Position numbers and translations under genes: made by a program. A DNA stretch of 44,222 bases from JARKQH01 sp964631605 (GTDB lineage Bacteria > Verrucomicrobiota > Verrucomicrobiia > Limisphaerales > UBA8199), in NCBI GenBank assembly GCA_964631605.1, contig CAZVYG010000036.1:1-44222 (forward strand). The letters are read 5' to 3'. A model generated the notes under the pieces. The model made no database searches and was not told the origin of the DNA. It saw only the letters and a list, made by a program, of their open reading frames with translations. Of the stretch, positions 17,273 through 24,513 are shown one piece after another; position 1 is the stretch's first letter; each line of letters begins with the position of its first letter.

Positions 17273-18544
17273 ATGATCATCTACAATCTGTTTCCTCTCC
17301 TTGCCGGCCGGTTTACCCAGTGGGAACCGCACTTGAAGCGGGCCGCGGCGCTGGGGTTTGACTGGGTGTACCTCAACCCGGTGCAACGGCTGGGCGCGTC
17401 GCGCAGCCTCTATTCGATCGTGGATTATTTCAGCTTCAATCCCGCGCTGGTGGACCCCGCCCTGGCCACGCCGCCGGAGGCGCAGTTTCGCCAGGCGGCC
17501 GAAACCGCGCGCAGCCTCGGGCTCAAGCTGATGATAGACCTGGTGATCAACCACTGCGCGATGGATTCGCCCCTGACCCGCGAGCATCCGGAATGGTTTG
17601 TCCACGAACGCGATGGCCGGATTGCCAATGCCTCCTGCGAGCATAACCGGCAGAAGGTGGTGTGGAAGGACCTGGCGCAGTTCGACCATCGCCACTCACG
17701 CGACGCCGAGGGGCTCTACCGCTACTGCCTGCGCGTGGTGGAACATTTGCTGAGCCTGGGCATCGCGGGTTTTCGCTGCGACGCGGCCTACCAGGTGCCG
17801 CGTGCGTTCTGGCATCGCCTGATTCAGGACGTGAAGTCGCGCCATCCGCAGGTGGTGTTCGTGGCCGAAACCCTCGGCTGCAACGCCGATCAGACGCGCA
17901 ACACCGCCCGCGCCGGGTTCGATTTTGTGTTCAACAGCTCCAAATACTGGAACTTCCACGACTGGTGGCTGCTCGAGCAATACAACCTCATCCGTGAAAC
18001 CGCCCCTTCGATCAGCTTTCCCGAAAGCCACGACACCCCCCGGCTGTTTGCCGAGAGCCATGGCAACGTCAACGCCGTCAAGCAACGCTACCTCTTCGCC
18101 GCGTTGTTCGCCACCGGCGTCATGATGCCCATCGGCTTCGAATTCGGCTTTCGCCAGCCGCTTCACGTCATCCATACCACCCCCGCGGATTGGGAGACCG
18201 GCGGGCCGGACCTGTGCGCCTACATCGCCGCGGTGAATGCGATCAAGAAAAACCACCCCGTCTTCCAGGAGGAATGCCCCACCAGCTTCCTGCCCTGCCA
18301 TAATCCCAACGTGCTGCTGATGTGGAAGGCTGCCACCCGGCACCGCGAGGAATCGCTCCTGATTCTCAACAAGGACCCGTGGAACTACCAGGACTTCTAC
18401 ACCGACCACTTCCGGCATTTCATCCAGTCGGGCGCGCCCCTGCGCGACGTGTCGCCCGAGTATCCCCTGGATTACATCCACGAGCCGTTTCATTACGGCC
18501 TGCGCCCGGGCCAGGGCATCGTGCTGGTCACGCGCCGCGCCTAA
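17273..18544 (+). CDS. GH13 alpha-amylase-superfamily enzyme
   Basis: 423 residues, cytoplasmic. GH13 regions are all visible: D-L-V-I-N-H (region I), F-R-C-D170-A-A (nucleophile), V-A-E199-T-L-G (acid/base) and E-S-H253-D254-T (transition-state stabiliser). The opening L-K-R-A-A-A-L-G-F-D-W-V-Y-L-N-P and the pattern H-P-E-W-F then L-Y-R-Y-C-L-R-V-V-E-H recall the GlgE (maltosyltransferase) branch of GH13, but it is much shorter than GlgE and lacks its N-terminal domains. It could be a small amylase or glucanotransferase acting on glycogen. It is 39 bases after the GH57 gene and closes the glycogen operon; the next gene is convergent. Confidence 0.87.
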   Translation: MIIYNLFPLLAGRFTQWEPHLKRAAALGFDWVYLNPVQRLGASRSLYSIVDYFSFNPALVDPALATPPEAQFRQAAETARSLGLKLMIDLVINHCAMDSPLTREHPEWFVHERDGRIANASCEHNRQKVVWKDLAQFDHRHSRDAEGLYRYCLRVVEHLLSLGIAGFRCDAAYQVPRAFWHRLIQDVKSRHPQVVFVAETLGCNADQTRNTARAGFDFVFNSSKYWNFHDWWLLEQYNLIRETAPSISFPESHDTPRLFAESHGNVNAVKQRYLFAALFATGVMMPIGFEFGFRQPLHVIHTTPADWETGGPDLCAYIAAVNAIKKNHPVFQEECPTSFLPCHNPNVLLMWKAATRHREESLLILNKDPWNYQDFYTDHFRHFIQSGAPLRDVSPEYPLDYIHEPFHYGLRPGQGIVLVTRRA

Positions 18545-18591
18545 GTCGGCCATCCTGTCCGGCCAAAAGACAAGCCCTTTGCGTTGGGCGG

Positions 18592-19524
18592 TCAGATGTA
18601 TTCGACGGTGGCCGGCGGTTTGGGGGTGAGATCGTAGAGGCAGCGGTTGACACCCGGGATGGCAGTGATGCGGCGGGTGAGGCGGTGAAGGGTCCTCCAG
18701 GCCAGCTCGCGCACCGTCGCCTGGCGGGCATCCTTGCTGTCAATGCAGCGAACCACGATGATCTGCCCGAATTCGCGTTTGCCGTTGCGAATCCCGGTGG
18801 CGTAATCATTGAGCAGGACGGCCAGGTATTGGAACGCGCCGCTGTCCTGCAGCTCCTCCTCGACAATGGCCGTTGCCGCCCGGACGGTGGCGAGCTTTTC
18901 CTCCGTGACTTCACCCACGATCCGGGCCGCCAGGGCGGGGCCGGGAAAGGGAATGCGGGCGGTGATGCTGCGCGGCAGCCCCAACAGTTGCGCCACGCGG
19001 CGCACGCCGTCTTTGCGCAGGGTGGCCAGCGGCTCGAGGACTTTGTAGCCGTAGGTTTTTTGGGGATCAATGCCGATTTGGGCGAGGATGTTGTGCTGGC
19101 GTTTGATGCCCGCCACGGTCTCCTCGATGTCCGTCAGGATGGTTCCATGCAACAGATAGGTGGCGCGGGAGCGCTTGACGGCCTTGGAAAACACATCCCG
19201 GTAAAAGGTGTCCGTGATGGCCTGCCGCTTTGCCTCGGGATCGGTCAGGCCCTTGAGCGCCTTCAGGAAGGTCTTCCGGGCGTCAATCAATTCGACGGGA
19301 ATCCCGAGCTTCGCGAAGGTTTGGACGACGCGCTGCGGTTCTCCTTCGCGCATCAGCGCATTGTCCACGAAAACCGTCTTGAGTTGTTTGCCCAGAGCTT
19401 TGTGGGCCAGGGCGGTGACGACGGAACTGTCCACCCCGCCGCTCAGCGCGTTGATGGCGATGCCGTCGCCCACCTCCCGTTTCAATGACTCGACTTGGCG
19501 CGCGATAAACTTTTGGTAATTCAT
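18592..19524 (-). CDS. guaA: GMP synthase, stand-alone ATP-pyrophosphatase subunit
   Basis: 310 residues. The PP-loop S28-G-G-V-D-S-S34 adenylates XMP. The C-terminal dimerisation domain is present with R-I-P-F-P-G-P-A-L-A-A-R and the end C-L-Y-D-L-T-P-K-P-P-A-T-V-E-Y-I, the canonical C-terminus of GuaA. It makes GMP from XMP using ammonia. The glutamine amidotransferase half that is fused in most bacteria is missing, so this is the two-subunit arrangement known from archaea; the partner is not in the window. It is transcribed toward the glycogen operon and away from the ABC transporter. The assignment is firm. Confidence 0.92.
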   Translation of the reverse strand: MNYQKFIARQVESLKREVGDGIAINALSGGVDSSVVTALAHKALGKQLKTVFVDNALMREGEPQRVVQTFAKLGIPVELIDARKTFLKALKGLTDPEAKRQAITDTFYRDVFSKAVKRSRATYLLHGTILTDIEETVAGIKRQHNILAQIGIDPQKTYGYKVLEPLATLRKDGVRRVAQLLGLPRSITARIPFPGPALAARIVGEVTEEKLATVRAATAIVEEELQDSGAFQYLAVLLNDYATGIRNGKREFGQIIVVRCIDSKDARQATVRELAWRTLHRLTRRITAIPGVNRCLYDLTPKPPATVEYI

Positions 19525-19844
19525 ATATCTGTTCGGTTGGTTGTAAGTTGGTTAATTGAACTGTTGCCATCCAGATTACCGGTTTCCCCGGTCGGTCGCA
19601 ACGCCGCAGCGCCGGAAAACGAGCAAGCTTTGAGACGGAAATGTATAGTTATGGGACAGGCAGCGGGCCGGACGACCTTGCCCCTGGGCGTGAAATCCCG
19701 GGTTTTGCGGGCTCTCGTCCCCGGGGTTGAGGGCGCGGACCGTTTTGGCAGTCGCTTTGCTTATCACGAGTGAAAGGGTTTGTTTTAGCGGGCGGTTGGA
19801 AATACGCTGCCCGCCGGAACAACACCGAGTCGGATTCCAGAAAC
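19525..19844. other. Divergent intergenic region between guaA and the ABC transporter
   Basis: About 320 bases without a convincing gene. A frame opens from GTG 19770 into the ABC ATPase, but its first 25 codons resemble no ABC ATPase. The guaA side is rich in GTTGG-type repeats (19534-19554). I see no clear -10/-35 pair, sigma-54 site or riboswitch-like fold. Both promoters must lie here. Confidence 0.4.
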
Positions 19845-20597
19845 ATGGAAGTCATTCTTGAAACCAGAGATTTGCGGGTCGAGTACCGGGCTCAGAACGG
19901 CCAGGGCAAAAAGGTGGCCGTGAAGGGCTTGAACCTGAAGGTGCATGCCGGCGAGGTGTTCGGTTTTCTCGGCCCGAACGGCGCCGGCAAGACCACGACC
20001 ATGAACGTGTTGCTGGGCTTCGTCCATGCCACGGCGGGCGATGCGTTTCTTTTCGGCGTCAACGTGCGCGAGCCGATCGCCCGGCAGCGGATCGGTTACC
20101 TGCCGGAGCTGACCTATTATTACAAGTTCCTGAGCGCGGAAGAGCTGCTGCGGTTTTATGCGCGGCTCTTTGGCATTCCGCGGGCGGAGGCGGACCGGCG
20201 GATTGATCAACTGCTGCGGCTGGTGGAGCTGGAGCCGGCCCGCAAGCGGCCGATCAAGACCTACTCCAAAGGCATGCAGCAGCGTGTGGGGCTGGCGCAG
20301 GCCTTGATCAACGACCCGGACCTCCTGATTCTCGACGAACCGACCAGCGGGCTGGACCCGCTGGGACGCATGAAAGTCCGCGAAATCATCCAGCGCCTCA
20401 AGAACGAGGGCAAAACGGTGTTCTTTTCCTCGCACGAATTGGGCGAGGTCGAGACCGTTTGCGACCGCGTGGCCATCATCAACCAGGGGGAACTGAAGGT
20501 CGAAGACCGGGTGTCGGCGCTGGTGGAGAAACACCAGGCGAACCTCGAGCAGATTTTCCTGAGGCTCATCGGCTATGAAGCGGAGGTGACGGCATGA
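19845..20597 (+). CDS. ABC transporter ATP-binding protein
   Basis: 250 residues from ATG 19845. Walker A is G43-P-N-G-A-G-K-T50, the signature is Y-S-K-G-M-Q-Q-R (140-147), and Walker B is L-L-I-L-D-E at 160-165 followed by P-T-S-G-L-D. The switch His sits in F-S-S-H-E-L. It belongs to the exporter-type family of single ATPases that work with ABC-2-like permeases. It overlaps the following permease gene by 4 bases (ATGA), so the two are translated together. The cargo is unknown. An upstream extension to 19770 is open but not family-like, and the Shine-Dalgarno for 19845 is weak. Confidence 0.9.
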   Translation: MEVILETRDLRVEYRAQNGQGKKVAVKGLNLKVHAGEVFGFLGPNGAGKTTTMNVLLGFVHATAGDAFLFGVNVREPIARQRIGYLPELTYYYKFLSAEELLRFYARLFGIPRAEADRRIDQLLRLVELEPARKRPIKTYSKGMQQRVGLAQALINDPDLLILDEPTSGLDPLGRMKVREIIQRLKNEGKTVFFSSHELGEVETVCDRVAIINQGELKVEDRVSALVEKHQANLEQIFLRLIGYEAEVTA

Positions 20598-21373
20598 ATA
20601 CCGTGTTGGCACTCGCAGGCGTCGTCATCAAAGAGCTCTATCGCCGGAAGGACTTCTACGTCTTGTTCGTCCTCACGGCGGTGATGACCCTTTTGATGGG
20701 CTCCATCAGCTTCTTCAACGACCCGAAGATCGCCGGATATCTCAAGGATATTTGCCTGCTGCTCATCTGGATTTCGGCCCTGGTCATCGCCATCACCACC
20801 ACCGCCCGGCAGATTCCCGCCGAACGCGAAAACCGCACCATCTTTCCCTTGCTGGCCAAGCCGGTCAGCCGCGGCCAGGTCGTGGCCGGCAAGTTCCTCG
20901 GGTGCTGGCTCGCCAGCGGGATCGCGCTGGCGGTGTTTTACCTGTTTTTTGGCGTGGTCAGCGCGTCGCGCCAGCACGAGCTCGCAGTGGTGCAATACTT
21001 GCAGGCGCTGTGGCTGCATTGGGCGATGCTGGCAATTGTCGTGAGCCTGGCGCTGCTCGGCTCGCTCGTCTTTGCCGCGCCCTCGTCGAATGCCACGATT
21101 TGTTTCATCGTCGTGCTGGGCATTCTGCTGCTGGGCCGGCATCTGAACCAGGTCGCCCTCCAACAACCCGAACCCCTGCGAACCGTCGTTTACTCGGTTT
21201 ATTTTCTGATTCCGCATCTCGAATGGTACGACATCCGCGACCTGTTGTTGTATGAGCATCCGGGACTGCGGTTGGTGGATTGCCTGCTGGCGACGCTGTA
21301 TGCGGGCGCCTACACCGCGATGTTGCTGCTGGGCGCCTGGCTGTTGTTCCGGCGCAAACCGTTGCACGCGTGA
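20594..21373 (+). CDS. ABC-2-type transporter permease
   Basis: 259 residues with about six hydrophobic segments (for example near 20-36, 50-67, 103-120, 133-157, 163-175 and the C-terminal 228-252). The segment L-V-I-A-I-T-T-T-A-R-Q-I-P-A-E-R-E-N-R-T followed by P-L-L-A-K-P-V-S-R is typical of ABC-2 family permeases that pair with this class of ATPase. It overlaps both neighbours by 4 bases (ATGA with the ATPase, GTGA with the following gene), so the three genes form one unit. Substrate unknown. Confidence 0.85.
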   Translation: MNTVLALAGVVIKELYRRKDFYVLFVLTAVMTLLMGSISFFNDPKIAGYLKDICLLLIWISALVIAITTTARQIPAERENRTIFPLLAKPVSRGQVVAGKFLGCWLASGIALAVFYLFFGVVSASRQHELAVVQYLQALWLHWAMLAIVVSLALLGSLVFAAPSSNATICFIVVLGILLLGRHLNQVALQQPEPLRTVVYSVYFLIPHLEWYDIRDLLLYEHPGLRLVDCLLATLYAGAYTAMLLLGAWLLFRRKPLHA

Positions 21374-22281
21374 ATCGTTCCTTTCGCCATAGCCTCCTGC
21401 TCCTGCTGCTGGCCAGCGTCTGCTTCACGCTGGCCACCCTCCTCCAGCCCCGGGTGGCGTCCTGGGGCCAACGGCACGCCGCCGACAATGTCATGAAGGT
21501 GCTGCTGGGCGACGGACGGCGTTTGTTTGCCAACCACTTCTTTGTTCAGGCCGACGTCACCTTCCACAGCGGCTATTACCCCTCCATTTTTGACCGCGAC
21601 CAGGCGCCCAAGGACAGTCGTCACATGACGGCCCACGAGGATGCGCATGAGGAGCACGAACACGGACCTTCCGGCCCCGGCCATGGAACGCACGAGGATC
21701 ACTCCGATCATGAGTGCGAGATGAGTTTCCTGAGGCCGCCGCGGGACTGGATTGAAGCCTTCGGCCGCCGGTTCATGGTGACCGAACACACCCACCTGAC
21801 AGGCGGCAAAGAGCGCGAGATGTTGCCTTGGCTGAGGGTTTCCGCCGAGCTGGACCCGCAACGGGTCGAGACCTATACGGTGGCCTCGTACTGGCTCCGG
21901 AACCTCGGCAAGTTTCAGGAAGCCGAGCGGTTTCTGCGGGAAGGCCTGCGCAACAACCCCAAGAGTTACGAGATTCTCTTTGAGCTGGGCCGGCTCTATA
22001 ACGAAAACCTCCAGGACCCCGCTCGGGCGCGCAATGTGTGGGAGCTGGGCGTCCGGTGCTGGGAAGAGCGGGAGTCCCGCAAGGAGAAACCCGACCTGCT
22101 GGCCTTGGACGAACTGGCGGTGCACCTGGCCGACCTCGAGGAAAAGGCGGGAAACCTCGCCCGGGCCCTCGAGTGGCTCCAGGTGGCCCTGCGCGCTTCT
22201 CCCCGGCCGGATGCGGTGCGGGCGCGGATCGAGGGACTGCGGCAACGCCTTGCCGCGGACAGTCCCGGGCCATCGCCCTGA
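21370..22281 (+). CDS. Membrane-anchored TPR protein with a His-rich loop
   Basis: 303 residues from GTG 21370. The frame is open upstream to 21280, but the GTGA overlap with the permease stop and the immediate hydrophobic segment (about 8-26, L-L-L-L-L-L-A-S...) favour this start. After the anchor comes a stretch at 85-117 with nine His residues among Glu and Asp (H-E-D-A-H-E-E-H-E-H, then G-H-G-T-H-E-D-H-S-D-H), a plausible metal-binding loop. The C-terminal half is tetratricopeptide-like helices (A-E-L-D-P-Q-R-V-E-T-Y, L-G-K-F-Q-E-A-E-R-F-L, N-P-K-S-Y-E-I-L-F-E-L-G). It is the third gene of the ABC transporter unit and may be its accessory or scaffold subunit. I do not recognise a named family. 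Confidence 0.75.
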   Translation: MNRSFRHSLLLLLLASVCFTLATLLQPRVASWGQRHAADNVMKVLLGDGRRLFANHFFVQADVTFHSGYYPSIFDRDQAPKDSRHMTAHEDAHEEHEHGPSGPGHGTHEDHSDHECEMSFLRPPRDWIEAFGRRFMVTEHTHLTGGKEREMLPWLRVSAELDPQRVETYTVASYWLRNLGKFQEAERFLREGLRNNPKSYEILFELGRLYNENLQDPARARNVWELGVRCWEERESRKEKPDLLALDELAVHLADLEEKAGNLARALEWLQVALRASPRPDAVRARIEGLRQRLAADSPGPSP

Positions 22282-22289
22282 ATCCATTA

Positions 22290-22305
22290 CCAGGGGACGC
22301 CCTGG
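22290..22305 (+). terminator. Small perfect stem-loop after the ABC/TPR unit
   Basis: CCAGGG-GACG-CCCTGG forms a 6-bp perfect hairpin nine bases after the stop of the TPR gene. There is no U-tract, so termination is only suggested by position. Confidence 0.3.
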
Positions 22306-22452
22306 CCAGCCTCCAGCCTGCTCCCCATCACGCCCAGAGAAAACCAAGGAAATCCAGGAAGCAAATTGACGCGTCTCACGGCAGGAACTTGCTTGTTGCG
22401 CGTCCGCCCTTACTGATCGCTGCGGGGATGAGCTCGTGGACCCGGTGGGCAG

Positions 22453-22554
22453 CTACAAAGGCATGGGCCGGCTTACGCGCTGGTTATGGGGTTGGTGGCG
22501 GTGCTGGATTCTCTCTTTGATGAGGTCTATCAAGCAGGTACTGTCAGTGAGCAT
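22453..22554 (-). pseudogene. vapC: Truncated VapC-like PIN toxin remnant
   Basis: On the minus strand an ATG at 22554 overlaps the last 11 bases of the antitoxin gene, the usual vapB-vapC arrangement. The frame begins M-L-T-D-S-T-C-L-I-D-L-I-K-E-R, matching the PIN opening with its first catalytic Asp (D-x-S/T-x-L-I-D). It diverges after about 16 residues and stops at 33 residues, against about 130 for a complete VapC. The later PIN acidic residues are absent from the downstream sequence. The toxin is therefore broken by deletion or insertion near 22506. Short, but the overlap and opening motif agree. Confidence 0.6.
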
Positions 22555-22771
22555 TGCGTTTGCGCTCCTGAACGCGGCGGAGGGCCTCAACGTCTATGCG
22601 GTCGAGCACCAAATCATCCAAGCCTTCAAGATGCTTCTGCAAGTCCCCGAACGTGCGGATAGGCTTCGGGACTAACCTCAAGATCACCTGGCTAAGGCTC
22701 TCCTTCTCGCTTTGCTTGTTCGCCTGAAGAACCGCATAGGCCTCGTCACTGAGGTTTACTGACTTTCCCAT
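22544..22771 (-). CDS. vapB: VapB-type antitoxin
   Basis: 75 residues. The start M-G-K-S-V-N-L-S-D-E-A-Y-A-V-L-Q-A is the ribbon-helix-like DNA-binding opening of the VapB family that pairs with PIN toxins. The middle part K-E-S-L-S-Q-V-I-L-R-L-V is the second conserved helix, and the tail is a charged helix for toxin neutralisation (L-D-R-I-D-V-E-A-L-R-R-V-Q-E-R-K-R). Antitoxins of this type repress their own operon. Its toxin gene overlaps it but is truncated, so this is probably an orphan antitoxin in a decaying locus beside an IS scar. Confidence 0.7.
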   Translation of the reverse strand: MGKSVNLSDEAYAVLQANKQSEKESLSQVILRLVPKPIRTFGDLQKHLEGLDDLVLDRIDVEALRRVQERKRNAH

Positions 22772-22929
22772 ACACCGACAATGTATTTAAGAGCGGTCGG
22801 GTTGCAAAGGGTTGTGTGTGGCCACTCCTGGCAGGCCATGTCCAGGAAGTGGGGGTATCCAGCCGCGGAGGAACGGGCGGGCCCTTCGACGAGGTTCGAC
22901 GCGCACGAGCAGATGCCGGTGCCGCTGGG

Positions 22930-23090
22930 AGCAGGGGCCGAGCGGTCGGGGAATTGCCAGAACATAGTGTCGGTGCGGTACCGCTGCCATTACCCGCTGC
23001 AGGATAAACCTGGCCGAGGTCTGCACATTGTTCTGGTGGCGGGAGGGCAGAACCACCGGCTTTTGCACGAGAAGGCCGGGAGGCATTCGT
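22930..23090 (-). pseudogene. Probable scar of an IS91-like transposase
   Basis: A minus-strand stretch (about 22940-23062) reads P-S-R-H-Q-N-N-V-Q-T-S-A-R-F-I-L-Q-R-V then V-P-H-R-H-Y-V-L-A-I-P-R-P-L. This fits the segment just after the zinc-binding Cys residues of IS91/IS801-type transposases (C-P-S-C-H-Q-K-R..., then V-P-H-R-Q-Y-V-F-T-I-P-K). One of the expected Cys is already changed, and nothing recognisable lies on either side, so only a fragment remains. It sits between the broken toxin-antitoxin pair and ftsW. The identification is from memory of the family pattern and is moderate. Confidence 0.4.
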
Positions 23091-23145
23091 GCCGGAAAGG
23101 GTCGCAGTCAGGCAGGGAAGACTTGTTGACCGGCTGTTCACCGGC

Positions 23146-24420
23146 TTATTCACCCCTGGCGGGATTGGCGCGTGGCGGAGGCGGTTTTCCTCCTTTGGAC
23201 CTTGTTTGGGAAGAGACTGCTCCGGACGGGTCCGCCTGGGCGAGCCCCAGGCGGGCGATATTCATCACAATGCCCAGCGCGGCAAGCGTCATCACGAGGT
23301 TGGAACCGCCGTAGCTGATGAACGGCAGGGGCATCCCTTTGTTCGGGATGAGGTTGGTCACCACGGCCATGTTAATCATCGTCTGCAGGCCGAGGGTGGT
23401 CATGATGCCACAGCCCAGATAGCGCCCGAAGGAGTCCGGGGCGCGGGCGGACAGGAGAAGGCCGGAGACGATGAGCAGGCAAAAGACGGCGACGACCGCC
23501 AGCGAGGCGATGAGTCCCAGTTCCTCGCCAATGATGGGGAAAATAAAATCGGTATGCGCTTCCGGCAGGTACGCCATCTTCATGCGGCTGTCGCCCAGGC
23601 CAAAGCCTTCCACTCCCCCGGAGCCGAGAGCCACCATGGCCATCCACTGCTGATAGTTGATGCCTTCCAGGTCGTCCTCGTACCACCATCGGACAATCCG
23701 TTCCACCTGGTAGTAATCGTGGAACATCTCAAACTGGAAGACGGCCACCAGGAAAGCGGCCATGGCAGCAATGCCTGTTCCCACAATGAGCCCCAGCCAG
23801 CGGCCGGAGGCCCCGGCCAGCCACAGCAGCACCAGGGTGACCATGCCCAGCAGGACGGTGGTGCCCAGGTCGGGCTCTTTGAGGATCAACGCCCCCAGCC
23901 CGCCAGCGAGGCTCAACGGCCCCCACACGCCCCACCACCAGTGCCGGACCCGCGGCTCGAGCACGCCCTTGGGCCGCCGCTGCGCCAGGTCCAGCCAGTG
24001 CGCCAGGAGGATGACCAGCGCGTATTTCGCCAACTCGGACGGCTGAAAGCGAACCGGGCCGAAGACATACCAGCGGATGGCGCCCTTGATGGGATGGCCA
24101 AAAATCAACAGGCCGCCCAGCAGCAGCGCGGCGAGAATCAAGAGGGCCCAGGCCAGTTTGCGGTAGTGGCGGTAGTCAAACCAGGCGGTGCCGACGGCGG
24201 CAGCCAGGCCCAACCCCATCCATACAGCCTGGCGTCGCGCAAAGAAGAACGAGTCGCCGCCGCGGGTGTGCCAGGCGTAAAAGGCGCTGGTGCTGGACAG
24301 CATGACGATGCCAAAGGTCAGCAGGGCGAGGACGCAAAGACCAAACAGCACCGCGACCCAGTTCATCGCCCGGGTGGATGTGACCAGAGCGCTGGATGCG
24401 TTGTAAAACCAGTTGAGCAC
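23146..24420 (-). CDS. ftsW: FtsW/RodA-family SEDS peptidoglycan polymerase
   Basis: 424 residues with about ten transmembrane segments. SEDS landmarks are L-K-E-P-D-L-G-T-T-V, F-I-F-P-I-I-G-E-E-L-G and P-L-P-F-I-S-Y-G-G-S-N. It polymerises glycan strands from lipid II at the division site. The start is GTG at 24420 with A-G-G-A-A-A-A about ten bases upstream; an inner ATG at 24366 is the alternative, just ahead of the first membrane segment. The C-terminus is a Pro/Lys-rich cytoplasmic tail (about 400-424). It lies 93 bases downstream of the protein-tagging operon in the same direction, with no neighbouring mur genes, so it stands outside a normal division cluster here. FtsW is more likely than RodA from the S-Y-G-G-S-N context, but not certain. 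Confidence 0.88.
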   Translation of the reverse strand: MLNWFYNASSALVTSTRAMNWVAVLFGLCVLALLTFGIVMLSSTSAFYAWHTRGGDSFFFARRQAVWMGLGLAAAVGTAWFDYRHYRKLAWALLILAALLLGGLLIFGHPIKGAIRWYVFGPVRFQPSELAKYALVILLAHWLDLAQRRPKGVLEPRVRHWWWGVWGPLSLAGGLGALILKEPDLGTTVLLGMVTLVLLWLAGASGRWLGLIVGTGIAAMAAFLVAVFQFEMFHDYYQVERIVRWWYEDDLEGINYQQWMAMVALGSGGVEGFGLGDSRMKMAYLPEAHTDFIFPIIGEELGLIASLAVVAVFCLLIVSGLLLSARAPDSFGRYLGCGIMTTLGLQTMINMAVVTNLIPNKGMPLPFISYGGSNLVMTLAALGIVMNIARLGLAQADPSGAVSSQTRSKGGKPPPPRANPARGE

Positions 24421-24513
24421 AGACTTTTCCTTCCCGCTCCGGACCTGAGCGCGGGCCGGGCGGAGCGGCCAGCCCGCGGCGACGGGGCCGCAGCGCCGCA
24501 GAGCCGCAGCGCC

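Noticed and set aside
22310..22480. Minus-strand frame ending near 22366 that reads protein-like (V-H-E-L-I-P-A-A-I-S-K-G-G-R)
   Set aside because: It has no start, is very short, and does not match the missing part of a PIN toxin, so its origin cannot be supported.
24485..24512. Repeats of CCGCAGCGCC downstream of the PafA-like gene, also seen inside the JAB gene near 30735
   Set aside because: Imperfect, short and in part coding. I could not separate them from chance in a G+C-rich genome, and no array structure is present.
24421..24513. Possible 20S proteasome subunit or other protease next to the Pup genes
   Set aside because: The space is only 93 bases and the next gene is ftsW. No N-terminal-Thr peptidase pattern occurs anywhere in the window.
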